Shown here piece by piece: positions 17,064 through 25,917 of a stretch of DNA of 64,000 bases. Made by a program: the position numbers and the translations under genes. The DNA is from Clostridiales bacterium (GTDB lineage: Bacteria > Bacillota > Clostridia > Oscillospirales > Butyricicoccaceae), in contig SFJM01000013.1 of assembly GCA_004555915.1 (NCBI GenBank), positions 1 to 64,000 on the forward strand, given 5' to 3'. Numbering within the stretch: the stretch's first letter is position 1; each line of letters opens with the position of its first letter. The notes under the pieces are model-generated. The model saw only the letters and a list, made by a program, of their open reading frames with translations. It ran no database searches and was not told the DNA's origin.

Positions 17064-17382
17064 ATAATTCCCCTCCTGACATAGCTTTGTGCTTCATGTC
17101 TATGCCGCATGGCGGTGATTCATGCGAATTTTTCGGGATTTTCTCCCGTTTTCCTGTTCCGGTTATCCTGCCGCAGTACCATCCCATGCATTCGATTCCA
17201 TGTCCATCTGTCCCCCCGGTTGCCATTCCCTGGCGTATTTGTGCAATCTCCCCTATATATCCGTTAATTTACCGGTATTTTTGTTGCTTTTTTCTATTCT
17301 TTGTGCTGTTTTCCTCTGGAATTTTTTCTGTCGCATGGTATAGTATAAATGGGGATATATTCACAGAAAGAGGAGCCTGTTT
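17064..17382. other. Divergent intergenic region spoIIID-trkA
   Basis: About 320 bases with no coding frame that I can support. A small CGGGA/TCCCG hairpin followed by TTTT lies at 17134-17152. TATAGT and TATAAA hexamers near 17338-17350 could be the trkA -10, but no good -35 is seen. Confidence 0.45.
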
Positions 17383-18771
17383 ATGTTCAGAAAAAAAGCC
17401 CCTGTGGAAAAGGGACTCAAAATTATTATTGTCGGCGGCGGTAAGGTTGGCGCAACCCTGATTCAGCAGCTGATAAAAGAAGGACATACCATTACCATTA
17501 TTGATAAAAATCCGGCAACCATCCAGGAGCTGACCAATCTGTATGATATCATGGGTATCATCGGCAATGGCGCAAGCTACAGCGTCCAGATGGAGGCGGG
17601 TATCCCGGATACCGACCTGCTGATTGCCGTGACGGCATCGGACGAGCTGAACCTGCTGTGCTGTACCATCGCAAAGCGGGTGGGTGACTGCGCTGCCATT
17701 GCCCGTGTGCGCAATCCGGATTACAGCCGTGAGGTCAATTACCTGCGTGACCGGCTTGGCCTGGCAATGATTATCAATCCGGAGCTGGAGGCGGCACGTG
17801 AGGCGGCACGTATCCTGTGCCTGCCAACCGCACTGGAGGTCAATCCCTTTGCCCATGGTCAGGTGGAAATGATTAAATTCAAAATCCCGGAGGGCAATAT
17901 TCTTGATGGCATGACCATTTCCAATTTCGGACAGCATATTACCAATGCCGTCCTGATCTGCGTGGTGGAGCGCAGGGGAAATGTACACATCCCTTCCGGT
18001 ACGTTCCAGCTCGCCAAGGGAGATATCATTTCCTTTGTGTGCCAGCGCAACCTGACCCGTTCCTTCCTGGAAACCATTGCCCTCAAAACCCACCGTGTCA
18101 ACGATACCATGATTATCGGCGGCGGCAAGAGTGCCTATTATCTGGCAAAACAGCTGTGCGACATGGGAATTTCGGTAAAAATCATTGAAATCAACCGTGC
18201 CCGCTGTGAAGAGCTGAGTATCCTGCTGCCAAAGGCCATTGTCATCAATGGGGATGGCACGGATGAAGAGCTTCTGAAGGAGGAAGGCATTGAACGTGCG
18301 GAATCTGTCGTTGCGCTGACAGGTATTGATGAGGAGAATGTGCTGCTGACCCTGCATGCACGCCATGTCTCCGATGCCAAGGTGATTACCAAAATCAACC
18401 GGCTTTCCTTCAAGGATGTGATCAGCCAGCTGGATCTGGGCAGTGTCATTTATCCGCGGTTCTTTACCTCGGAGGCCATCATTGCCTATGTCCGTGCCAA
18501 GACCAACTCCACCAACAGCAACATTGAAACCCTGTATCATCTGTTTGATTCCCGTGTGGAAGCCATTGAATTCCGTATTGAACGGGAATCTGCTGTAACA
18601 AATATTCCGCTGAAGGATCTGCCCACAAAGGATAGTCTGCTGGTTTCCTTTATCAACCGCAACGGCAAAATCATCATTCCGGGTGGTAATGACTGTATCA
18701 AACCCGGTGATACCGTTATGATCGTCACCACCCATGAAGGCCTTGTGGATATCCGCAATATTTTAAGGTAA
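17383..18771 (+). CDS. trkA: Trk potassium uptake regulatory protein TrkA
   Basis: A 462-residue peripheral membrane protein made of two RCK units. Each has a Rossmann NAD-binding domain (IIIVGGGKVGATL near residue 14; MIIGGGKSAYYLA near 246) and a TrkA-C domain. It gates TrkH in response to NAD(H) or nucleotides. Ribosome site AGAGGAG is 8-10 bases before the ATG. It overlaps in regulation with trkH, 7 bases downstream. Confidence 0.95.
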   Translation: MFRKKAPVEKGLKIIIVGGGKVGATLIQQLIKEGHTITIIDKNPATIQELTNLYDIMGIIGNGASYSVQMEAGIPDTDLLIAVTASDELNLLCCTIAKRVGDCAAIARVRNPDYSREVNYLRDRLGLAMIINPELEAAREAARILCLPTALEVNPFAHGQVEMIKFKIPEGNILDGMTISNFGQHITNAVLICVVERRGNVHIPSGTFQLAKGDIISFVCQRNLTRSFLETIALKTHRVNDTMIIGGGKSAYYLAKQLCDMGISVKIIEINRARCEELSILLPKAIVINGDGTDEELLKEEGIERAESVVALTGIDEENVLLTLHARHVSDAKVITKINRLSFKDVISQLDLGSVIYPRFFTSEAIIAYVRAKTNSTNSNIETLYHLFDSRVEAIEFRIERESAVTNIPLKDLPTKDSLLVSFINRNGKIIIPGGNDCIKPGDTVMIVTTHEGLVDIRNILR

Positions 18772-18778
18772 GTGCAAC

Positions 18779-20248
18779 ATGAATACTTCGATTATCCGTT
18801 ACATTCTGGGCCATGTCCTGCGGATTGAGGCGCTGCTTCTGCTGCTCCCCTGCATGATTGCGGTATATTTCCGTGAATCACAGGGCTGGTATTATTTGCT
18901 CACAGCAGCATTGTGCCTTGTCCTTGGCATGCTGATGGCCTGGAAAAAACCCAAAAGCAGTATCTTCTATCTCAAGGAAGGCTGTATTGCCACGGCGATG
19001 AGCTGGATTTTCCTCAGCGTATTCGGCTGCCTGCCCTTCTGTATCAGTGGGGAAATCCCGTCCTTTACCAATGCGCTGTTTGAGACCATTTCCGGCTTCA
19101 CCACCACCGGTGCCAGCATTTTGGAGGATGTGGAAGCCCTGTCCCATTGTGCGCTGTTCTGGCGCAGCTTTACCCACTGGATTGGCGGTATGGGCGTGCT
19201 GGTATTCCTTCTGGCAATTATCCCCATGAGCGGCGGCTCCAACATCAACCTGATGCGTGCGGAAAGCCCCGGCCCTTCTGTGGGCAAGCTGGTGCCCAAA
19301 ATCGGTGTCACCGCCCGCATCCTGTATGGCATTTATTTCGGCCTTACCCTGTTGCAGCTGCTTCTGTTGTATGTCAATGGCATGCCACTGTTTGACGCGG
19401 TGACAACCAGTATCGGCACCGCAGGTACCGGTGGCTTTGGTATCCGTGGGGACAGCATTGCCGGTTATTCCGATACGTTACAGTGGATTGTCACGGTCTT
19501 TATGATCCTGTTCGGCATCAATTTCAATTTCTATTATTTCCTGCTGTTCCGCCAGTTCCGCAAGGCGCTTGGCATGCAGGAGGTACGTGCCTATCTGCTG
19601 ATTATTCTGGCTTCCGTGACCTTTATCACAGTCAATATCCGCCACATTGCCGGCGACCTGTTCCATGCACTGACGCAGGCGGCTTTTCAGGTAGCTTCGA
19701 TTATCACTACCACCGGCTTTGCCACCACGGACTTCAACCAATGGCCGGAGGCAAGTAAAACCATTCTGGTCATGCTGATGTTTGTGGGCGCCTGTGCGGG
19801 CAGTACCGGCGGCGGCATCAAGGTTTCCCGTTTCCTCATTTCCATTCAGTCGGTACTGTGTGAGCTCCATTCCTACATTCATCCGAAGGCAATTACCACG
19901 GTGAAGATGGACAAAAAGCCGATTGACCGGGAGGTTGTCCGTGCGACCAACGTGTATTTCGTCACCTTCCTGCTGATCTTTGCCATCTCTGTATTTGCCG
20001 TTTCACTGGAAGGCCATGACCAGATTACCAACTTTACCGCGGTTGCGGCTACCATCAACAACATCGGTCCCGGCCTTTCCCAGGTAGGCCCGGCAGCCAA
20101 CTTCAATTTCTTCAGCCATTTTTCCAAATATGTGCTGATGTTCGACATGCTGGCCGGCAGACTGGAATTTTTCCCGCTGCTCATCCTGCTGCACCCGACG
20201 GTATGGAAGGATTTCGCCACACGGAAGAAAAAGAAAACAATCACATAA
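18779..20248 (+). CDS. trkH: Trk potassium transporter subunit TrkH
   Basis: A 489-residue integral membrane channel subunit. Four M1-P-M2 repeats are recognisable by their selectivity-filter loops: TTTGASI, GTAGTGGFGI, TTTGFATTDF and NNIGPGLSQ. It forms the K+ pore partnered by TrkA. The ribosome site AGGTAAG overlaps the end of trkA, so the pair is translationally linked. A bidirectional terminator follows. Confidence 0.95.
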   Translation: MNTSIIRYILGHVLRIEALLLLLPCMIAVYFRESQGWYYLLTAALCLVLGMLMAWKKPKSSIFYLKEGCIATAMSWIFLSVFGCLPFCISGEIPSFTNALFETISGFTTTGASILEDVEALSHCALFWRSFTHWIGGMGVLVFLLAIIPMSGGSNINLMRAESPGPSVGKLVPKIGVTARILYGIYFGLTLLQLLLLYVNGMPLFDAVTTSIGTAGTGGFGIRGDSIAGYSDTLQWIVTVFMILFGINFNFYYFLLFRQFRKALGMQEVRAYLLIILASVTFITVNIRHIAGDLFHALTQAAFQVASIITTTGFATTDFNQWPEASKTILVMLMFVGACAGSTGGGIKVSRFLISIQSVLCELHSYIHPKAITTVKMDKKPIDREVVRATNVYFVTFLLIFAISVFAVSLEGHDQITNFTAVAATINNIGPGLSQVGPAANFNFFSHFSKYVLMFDMLAGRLEFFPLLILLHPTVWKDFATRKKKKTIT

Positions 20249-20253
20249 ACGCA

Positions 20254-20279
20254 AAAATCCCGCCTTCCGGCGGGATTTT
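20254..20279. terminator. Bidirectional terminator trkH / reductase
   Basis: Perfect 11-bp stem AAAATCCCGCC/GGCGGGATTTT with a TTCC loop, shared by two convergent genes. The reductase stop codon is 2 bases away. Confidence 0.9.
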
Positions 20280-20280
20280 C

Positions 20281-20853
20281 TCATGCTCTGATTTTGTCCT
20301 CTGCTTTGCGCAGGATTTCCTCCACATCGTTGCCCACGATGTCCAGCCCCTCCGCACGGAACTCCTGTGTTTCTGCAATGCCAAACAGATCGGCAAGGGC
20401 TTTCACATACGTATAGCCGAAATTGTTCTCCCCGATCAAGCCGCCCGCCGTGGTGATGTAGGTCAGGCGTTTCGCACGGCACAATCCCTCCGGTGTGCCA
20501 TCCATCCGGTAACGGAAGGTCAGCCCGACGACGCTGACTGCCTCCAGATAGCATTTTAACGCTGCCGGAAAGCTCATATCCCAGTACGGCGCGGCGATGA
20601 CAATTTCATCAGCCTTACGGAAATCCCGTGCCAGGCGGAACATTTCATGCTCCAGATGTCCCTCACTGAGCAGCCGGTCCCGATGTCCCAGTGAGCCTGT
20701 GTCCAGCCCATGCAGGTTCTCCTCTTCCAGAATCACCTCCTGCACCTCATATGGCTCGTCCCGGCATAACCGGTCCAGCCAGACACGGCACAGGCGGTTG
20801 GTACGGGATGTATCCCGCCGTACACACGCATTGACAATCAACAGCCGTTTCAA
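20281..20853 (-). CDS. Flavodoxin-fold NAD(P)H-dependent FMN oxidoreductase
   Basis: A 190-residue protein of the NQO1/AcpD flavodoxin-like family. It starts with a beta strand and phosphate-binding loop (LLIVNACVRRDTSRT) and has the flavin-site stretch IVIAAPYWDMSFPAALKCYLE, as in FMN-dependent NADH-azoreductases and quinone reductases. The start is a TTG at 20853, with GGAGGG 7 bases upstream; no in-frame ATG fits. An extended -10 promoter lies at 20887-20895. Substrate unknown. Confidence 0.85.
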   Translation of the reverse strand: MKRLLIVNACVRRDTSRTNRLCRVWLDRLCRDEPYEVQEVILEEENLHGLDTGSLGHRDRLLSEGHLEHEMFRLARDFRKADEIVIAAPYWDMSFPAALKCYLEAVSVVGLTFRYRMDGTPEGLCRAKRLTYITTAGGLIGENNFGYTYVKALADLFGIAETQEFRAEGLDIVGNDVEEILRKAEDKIRA

Positions 20854-20886
20854 TATACTTCCCTCCGATACAATGTTCTTATGGTT

Positions 20887-20895
20887 AGTATACCA
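20887..20895 (-). promoter_or_regulatory. Extended -10 promoter of the reductase
   Basis: Minus-strand TGGTATACT, a TGn-extended -10 element. No good -35 is seen. Confidence 0.55.
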
Positions 20896-20922
20896 CAAAA
20901 TTTTCCTGTTATACAGAAAGAA

Positions 20923-20948
20923 GCCGCAGCCTGGTTCCAGACTGCGGC
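20923..20948 (-). terminator. Terminator hairpin after iolE group
   Basis: Outer stem GCCGCAG/CTGCGGC with an inner CTG/CAG after one mismatch, followed on the minus strand by CTTCTTTCTG. Confidence 0.55.
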
Positions 20949-20962
20949 AATGTACCGGTATA

Positions 20963-21064
20963 TTACTTCTTTCCGTCCAAATATGCCTGATGCAATGTCT
21001 GCCAGTTCCTTGCACACATAGCATCACCGTTGACAAGGGAAACACCCTTGGACAGATGAATCAT
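20963..21064 (-). CDS. Possible 33-residue peptide or gene remnant downstream of iolE
   Basis: An open frame from ATG 21064 to TAA 20963, starting 27 bases after the iolE stop and ending 14 bases before the terminator hairpin. The deduced peptide begins MIHLSKGVSLVNGDAMC and ends AYLDGKK; its codons look like those of neighbouring genes. There is no good ribosome site (only GGG next to the ATG). It may be a translated small protein, or the surviving end of a decayed gene. I do not recognise it. Confidence 0.35.
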   Translation of the reverse strand: MIHLSKGVSLVNGDAMCARNWQTLHQAYLDGKK

Positions 21065-21091
21065 CCCAAAAAACTGCTGTCTTTTGCAGCG

Positions 21092-21982
21092 TCAGATGCC
21101 TGCCGTTTTGCGGATGTAATCCCGAGCCATCAGCGCATATTCCAGCGGATTTGCCTTTGCCGGGTCCTGCTCCGCTTCTACTATAAACCAGCCCTCATAG
21201 TGTGCGTCATGCAGTGCTGCAAACACGCCCGGATAATCCACACAGCCATCTCCCGGAATGGTAAAGCAGCCCTCCAGCACGGCGCGGCGGAACTTGAAGC
21301 CCTCGGCATATGCCTGCTTCATTTTGTCCGGACGGATGTCCTTCAGATGTACATGGCCGATGCGCGGACCAAATTCCTTTGCTGCTTCAACTGCGTCCTC
21401 TCCGGCAAAGGTAAAGTGTCCTGTATCAAAGCACAGGTAAACATAGCGCGGATCGGTATGTTCCATCAGGCGTCTGGTTTCTTCAAGGGTCTGCACAACC
21501 GTTGCCATATGATGATGGAAGCACAGCTTGAAGCCGCGGTCAAACGCAATTTTGCCCAGTTTATTGAGGCCATCGCACAGGCGTGCCCACTCTTCCTCCG
21601 TTGCAACCGGCTTGTTATCACCGAACATGGAGCATTCCTCTGCAAACAGACAGCGGGTCAGCTCACACACGTTGATACGGCTTGCACCCATCTGCTCCAG
21701 AAAATCCAGCTGTCTGACAAAGGCTGTTTCATTTTCCTCATAGGGTGTGGAGCACAGGAAGCTGGAAAACCATTGCGATGCAATTTTGATCCCCCGCAGA
21801 TCCAGCGCTTTGTTCAGCACCACCGGATCAGTGGGGAACTTGCCGCCCACCTCTGTACCCTGAAAGCCAGCCAGAGCCGCCTCGGAAACCATCTGCTCAA
21901 AGGTCAATTCACCGCCCAGCTGGGGCATGTCATCATTCGTCCAGCCAATCGGCGCAATGCCGAGCTTTACATTGTTAAACAT
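21092..21982 (-). CDS. iolE: Myo-inosose-2 dehydratase (IolE family)
   Basis: A 296-residue TIM-barrel protein. The opening KLGIAPIGWTNDDMPQLG is typical of IolE, which dehydrates 2-keto-myo-inositol in inositol catabolism. Metal-site stretches CFHHHM, CFDTGHFTFAGED and GHVHLKDIR are intact. It is 13 bases downstream of the Gfo/Idh dehydrogenase gene, so the two form an operon. The remaining iol genes are not in this window, so a related sugar or cyclitol substrate is possible. Confidence 0.88.
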   Translation of the reverse strand: MFNNVKLGIAPIGWTNDDMPQLGGELTFEQMVSEAALAGFQGTEVGGKFPTDPVVLNKALDLRGIKIASQWFSSFLCSTPYEENETAFVRQLDFLEQMGASRINVCELTRCLFAEECSMFGDNKPVATEEEWARLCDGLNKLGKIAFDRGFKLCFHHHMATVVQTLEETRRLMEHTDPRYVYLCFDTGHFTFAGEDAVEAAKEFGPRIGHVHLKDIRPDKMKQAYAEGFKFRRAVLEGCFTIPGDGCVDYPGVFAALHDAHYEGWFIVEAEQDPAKANPLEYALMARDYIRKTAGI

Positions 21983-21995
21983 GTTTTCTTCCTCC

Positions 21996-23123
21996 TCAGC
22001 AGCTTTCCCACTGGCCGCTCTGAATGGATTTCAGAACTGCACCGATCACACCGTCAACCTTTGCACCCATCTCAAAATCACAAATATAGTCACCGCCATG
22101 CATGGCCTGCATCAGTGCATGTGCCTGCAGGGTCTTCATATCGTCAAACGCAATGGCAATGCCGCCTGCCGGCTGGAACCACCGGAAGCCCTCATGCTGC
22201 GGGTTGAGCAGTACGGTACGGAAGCCGCAGTCACGTCCATTGTCCCTGTCGGCATCCGACTTGAAATATACCTGTACCTCACACATACGCTCCAGATTGT
22301 AGACCACCGTTCCCTCGGTACCCTGAATCTCATAATAGAAATAGTTCTTGCGTCCGGTGGCAACACGGGAGGATGAGAAGTCACCGATTGCGCCATTTTT
22401 ATATTTGACAAGGAAGGTCACCACATCATCGTTTTCCACTTTGCCCATCTCGGTGGATCCTGCCTTCAGCGGACGCTCCGGAATGACAATGGACTGCACG
22501 GCGGAAACCGCTTCCATATCTCCCAAAATCATCTGGGATACGGACAGCAGATGGCTGCACAGGTCTCCCAGCGCACCGGAGCCTGCCAGCTTATTGATAT
22601 GGCGCCATGCCAGCGGAATAGACGGGTCCAGCAGCATGTCCTGATCGTAGGTAGCATGCACCCGCATGATTTTGCCCAGCTTGCCCGAGCGTACCAGCTC
22701 CGCCACATACTGGTTTGCCGGATTCATGATATTCGAGAAGCCGCAGTAATTGACCACACCCTTCTCCTTTGCAAGGTCTGCCAGAATACGGGACTGCTCC
22801 GCACTCAGGCTCAGGGGCTTTTCACAGAAAACATGCTTTCCGTGCTCCAGTGCTGCCTTTGCCATTTCAAAGTGCATGCAGTTCGGTGTGGCAACATCGA
22901 CTAAATCAACCGCCGGATCGGTGACAACATCCATCCAGTTGGTGGTATAGCGATTGTAGCCCATCTGCTTTGCAAAGGCGGACACCTGCTGCTGACTGAC
23001 ATCGGATACCAGCTCAAAAACCGGCATATCGTCGCCAAAAATCATTTTTGCATTGTGAAATGCGGTGGTATGAGCCTTGCCCATCCAGCCCGCACCAATC
23101 AGTCCAATACGAATTTCCTTCAT
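21996..23123 (-). CDS. Gfo/Idh/MocA-family oxidoreductase
   Basis: A 375-residue NAD(P)-dependent dehydrogenase. The N-terminal Rossmann domain has GLIGAGWMGKAHTTAF; the catalytic lysine is in FCEKPLS; the GSGALGDLCSHLLS segment carries the Asp and His of the active site. With iolE next to it, an inositol or inosose dehydrogenase role (IolG/IolW-like) is plausible. The start at 23123 has AAAGGAG 9 bases upstream, so the longer frame was trimmed by 17 residues. Confidence 0.88.
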   Translation of the reverse strand: MKEIRIGLIGAGWMGKAHTTAFHNAKMIFGDDMPVFELVSDVSQQQVSAFAKQMGYNRYTTNWMDVVTDPAVDLVDVATPNCMHFEMAKAALEHGKHVFCEKPLSLSAEQSRILADLAKEKGVVNYCGFSNIMNPANQYVAELVRSGKLGKIMRVHATYDQDMLLDPSIPLAWRHINKLAGSGALGDLCSHLLSVSQMILGDMEAVSAVQSIVIPERPLKAGSTEMGKVENDDVVTFLVKYKNGAIGDFSSSRVATGRKNYFYYEIQGTEGTVVYNLERMCEVQVYFKSDADRDNGRDCGFRTVLLNPQHEGFRWFQPAGGIAIAFDDMKTLQAHALMQAMHGGDYICDFEMGAKVDGVIGAVLKSIQSGQWESC

Positions 23124-23175
23124 CTGAAACCACTCCTTTATGATTTTCTCCGTGTGCTTGTCTTTTTGTTGCACC

Positions 23176-23187
23176 TATGATATCATA
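23176..23187. promoter_or_regulatory. 12-bp palindrome between the dehydrogenase and araC genes
   Basis: TATGATATCATA is a perfect palindrome in the divergent intergenic region, and a 6-bp inverted repeat ACAGCC/GGCTGT lies at 23194-23216. It could be an operator, but it also contains -10-like hexamers for the minus strand. Confidence 0.4.
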
Positions 23188-23253
23188 AACAAAACAGCCG
23201 GTCACTGGCTGGCTGTGCTCAATTCTGTGCTTTTTGTGCTGTTGGAGGTGCTT

Positions 23254-24102
23254 ATGCATTCTGTACCAGAGGGTGTGATTCTGTCCGAGTCCGGCATCCT
23301 GGAAAAGGAAGGTATTTTCTTCTATTCTCCATCGGATTTTGCCCGTGAAAACCTGTTCTATCCCATGTGGGGCGCGAAATACCGCTGTGCGTCCCCCTAT
23401 CTCGTATCCCACCGCACGTTTGACGCCTTCCTGCTGTTTTATATCACGGAAGGGGAACTGTACTTTACTTACCGCGGTCAATCGTTTGCTGCGGGTGCCA
23501 ATGACATTGTCCTGCTGGACTGCAAGCATGCCCACGAATACCATGCCAGGGAACCCGTCACCTTTTTCTGGTTCCATTTTCGCGGCGCCGCTTCCCAAGC
23601 CTACTGTGACCGGCTATGGGAACGCACCGGTGCACATTTCCCCAACCATCCGGAAGCCATGCAGCATATTTCCCGTATGCAGCAGCTGCTGCGTACCCAG
23701 GCAGGAAAGGATGACAGCAGCTCCGTCTGCATCCACCGTCTGCTGGCCCTGCTGAATGCAGATCCAGGACACAGTCTGTCGCCTCCGGTCATGCAGGCGA
23801 AAAATTATATTTTTGCCCATTATCAGGAAAACATCTCCGTTGGGGATATGGCAGCCCAGGCAGCCCTCAGCCGCTATCATTTTTCAAGACTTTTCCGTAT
23901 GGAGATAGGCACCTCTCCCCATTCCTATCTCACAGAGGTTCGCCTGTCACGCGCCAAACAGCTCCTGCTGGAAACCTCCGACAGCGTAGAACAGATTGCT
24001 GCTGCCTGCGCCTTCTGTTCCTCCTCCAATTTCATCCGCACCTTCCGGCGTATCAATGGCCTGACCCCCGCAAAATTCCGTCAGATGTTCCATTCCCTGT
24101 AA
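23254..24102 (+). CDS. AraC-family transcriptional regulator
   Basis: A 282-residue regulator. An N-terminal cupin-like sensing domain (about 40-100) is followed by two helix-turn-helix motifs at the C-terminus (SVGDMAAQAALSRYHFSRLF and SVEQIAAACAFCSSSNFIRT). It is divergent from the iolE operon and upstream of the symporter, so it probably controls one or both in response to a sugar or polyol. GGAGGTG immediately precedes the ATG at 23254; the upstream in-frame ATG gives an atypical hydrophobic extension. Confidence 0.9.
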   Translation: MHSVPEGVILSESGILEKEGIFFYSPSDFARENLFYPMWGAKYRCASPYLVSHRTFDAFLLFYITEGELYFTYRGQSFAAGANDIVLLDCKHAHEYHAREPVTFFWFHFRGAASQAYCDRLWERTGAHFPNHPEAMQHISRMQQLLRTQAGKDDSSSVCIHRLLALLNADPGHSLSPPVMQAKNYIFAHYQENISVGDMAAQAALSRYHFSRLFRMEIGTSPHSYLTEVRLSRAKQLLLETSDSVEQIAAACAFCSSSNFIRTFRRINGLTPAKFRQMFHSL

Positions 24103-24148
24103 TACATCCATGTGCCCGCACAAATGTAGGAAAAACAGTCCGTTTTTC

Positions 24149-24177
24149 TTGACTGTATTACTTTTATGTGGTAAAGT
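24149..24177 (+). promoter_or_regulatory. Promoter of the SSS symporter
   Basis: TTGACT (24149-24154) and TAAAGT (24172-24177) with 17-base spacing. Confidence 0.75.
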
Positions 24178-24250
24178 ATAGTTGCTGCTTTCTTTAACAC
24201 TTTTAACCAATAAAGCAGTGAGAACATTGTTTTGCAAAGGAAGGGATATT

Positions 24251-25783
24251 GTGAAATTACTCGTCTTGATTCTGTACTTTGCCATTCTGGTGGGTATCGG
24301 TCTGTATTGCAGACGCCATGCCACTGATGTCAATGGCTTTGTCCTGGGTGGACGCTCTGTCGGTCCGTGGCTGACTGCATTCGCCTATGGCACTTCTTAT
24401 TTTTCCGCCGTTATCTTTGTCGGCTATGCCGGACAGTTCGGCTGGAAATATGGTCTGGCATCCACCTGGATCGGTATCGGCAACGCGCTCATCGGTTCCC
24501 TGCTTGCATGGGTAATCCTGGGCCGCCGCACTCGTATCATGACCCAGCACCTGGATTCCGCTACCATGCCGGCTTTCTTTGGTACCCGATTTGACAGCAA
24601 TGCGCTGAAAATCGGTGCATCCATCATCATCTTTATTTTCCTGATTCCGTACACCGCTTCGCTGTACAACGGCTTATCCCGTCTGTTTGCCATGGCATTC
24701 AACATTGATTACACCATCTGTATCATCCTCATGGCAATCCTGACCGGTATTTACGTCATCGCCGGTGGCTACATGGCAACCGCAATCAACGACTTTATTC
24801 AGGGCTTAATTATGCTGTTCGGTATTGTGATTATCATCGCTGCCGTACTTATGAGCAAAGGCGGCTTCATGGAGGCAGTCAACGGTCTGGCAAATGTATC
24901 CGACCCGGCAACCTCCACACAGCCCGGCGCATTCGCTTCCTTCTTTGGACCGGACCCGCTGAACCTGCTGGGCGTTGTTATCCTGACCAGCCTTGGCACC
25001 TGGGGCCTGCCGCAGATGGTACAGAAATTCTATGCCATCAAGGATGAATCCGCAATCCAGAAGGGCACCATGATCTCCACCCTGTTCGCACTGGTGGTTT
25101 CCGGCGGCTGCTATTTTCTGGGCGGCTTCGGCAGACTGTTTTCCGATCAGATTGACATTGAAGCAAATGGCTTTGATTCTGTCATTCCTACCATGCTGTC
25201 CAATCTGACCCCGATTCTGATTGCACTGGTGGTCATCCTGGTACTGTCTGCTTCCATGTCCACGCTGTCCTCGCTGGTTATCGCATCCAGCTCCACGCTG
25301 ACCATCGACTTCCTGAAGGGTACCTTCATGAAGAAAATGAACCAGAAGCAGCAGCTGATTTCCATTCGTATTTTCATCTTTATCTTTATTGCTATCTCCG
25401 CGATCATTGCCATTGTCCAGTATAAGAGCAATGTCACCTTTATCGCACAGCTGATGGGTATTTCCTGGGGCGCTCTGGCAGGTGCATTCCTGGCTCCGTT
25501 CCTGTATGGCCTGTACTGGAAGCGCACCTCCAAGGCTGCTTGCTGGGTAAGCTTTATCTTCGGCTGCGGCCTGATGATTGCGAACATGCTGTTCCGCTCC
25601 AGTTTCCCGGTTCTGCTCCAGTCTCCGATCAACAGCGGCGCACTGGCTATGATTGCCGGCCTGATTATCGTCCCGATTGTCAGCCTGTTCACGCCGGCTC
25701 CGAACAGCGAGCTGGTAGAGGATGCCTTCGCCTGCTACAATAAGGAAACCGTGGTTGCACAGAAAACCGCTCTGGGCAAGTAA
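24251..25783 (+). CDS. Sodium:solute symporter (SSS family)
   Basis: A 510-residue membrane protein with about 13 hydrophobic helices. VNGFVLGGRSVGPWLTAFAY matches the family signature around the first helices, and the conserved Ser-rich stretch SASMSTLSSLVIASSS corresponds to the sodium site region. The start is GTG at 24251, 6 bases after GGAAGG; the upstream ATG lacks a ribosome site. It lies downstream of an AraC regulator and near iolE, so a sugar, inositol or carboxylate substrate is inferred, not shown. Confidence 0.88.
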   Translation: MKLLVLILYFAILVGIGLYCRRHATDVNGFVLGGRSVGPWLTAFAYGTSYFSAVIFVGYAGQFGWKYGLASTWIGIGNALIGSLLAWVILGRRTRIMTQHLDSATMPAFFGTRFDSNALKIGASIIIFIFLIPYTASLYNGLSRLFAMAFNIDYTICIILMAILTGIYVIAGGYMATAINDFIQGLIMLFGIVIIIAAVLMSKGGFMEAVNGLANVSDPATSTQPGAFASFFGPDPLNLLGVVILTSLGTWGLPQMVQKFYAIKDESAIQKGTMISTLFALVVSGGCYFLGGFGRLFSDQIDIEANGFDSVIPTMLSNLTPILIALVVILVLSASMSTLSSLVIASSSTLTIDFLKGTFMKKMNQKQQLISIRIFIFIFIAISAIIAIVQYKSNVTFIAQLMGISWGALAGAFLAPFLYGLYWKRTSKAACWVSFIFGCGLMIANMLFRSSFPVLLQSPINSGALAMIAGLIIVPIVSLFTPAPNSELVEDAFACYNKETVVAQKTALGK

Positions 25784-25822
25784 AGGATTTCGTTATTTTT
25801 CCGCTTTTTAAACCGCAAAATT

Positions 25823-25861
25823 GGTGGTATACTGGAATATGTCCGGTATACCGCCTTTTTT
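25823..25861 (+). terminator. Terminator of the symporter gene
   Basis: A 14-bp stem with two wobble pairs (25823-25836 with 25842-25855) followed by six T. Confidence 0.9.
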
Positions 25862-25917
25862 CTTGAAAACGCTCGTGTATACGGGTCAATTTGTATTTTC
25901 TAAGGAGGTTTTTGACC

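Noticed and set aside
17134..17152. Terminator on the plus strand upstream of trkA
   Set aside because: Only a 5-bp stem and no plus-strand transcript is expected there.
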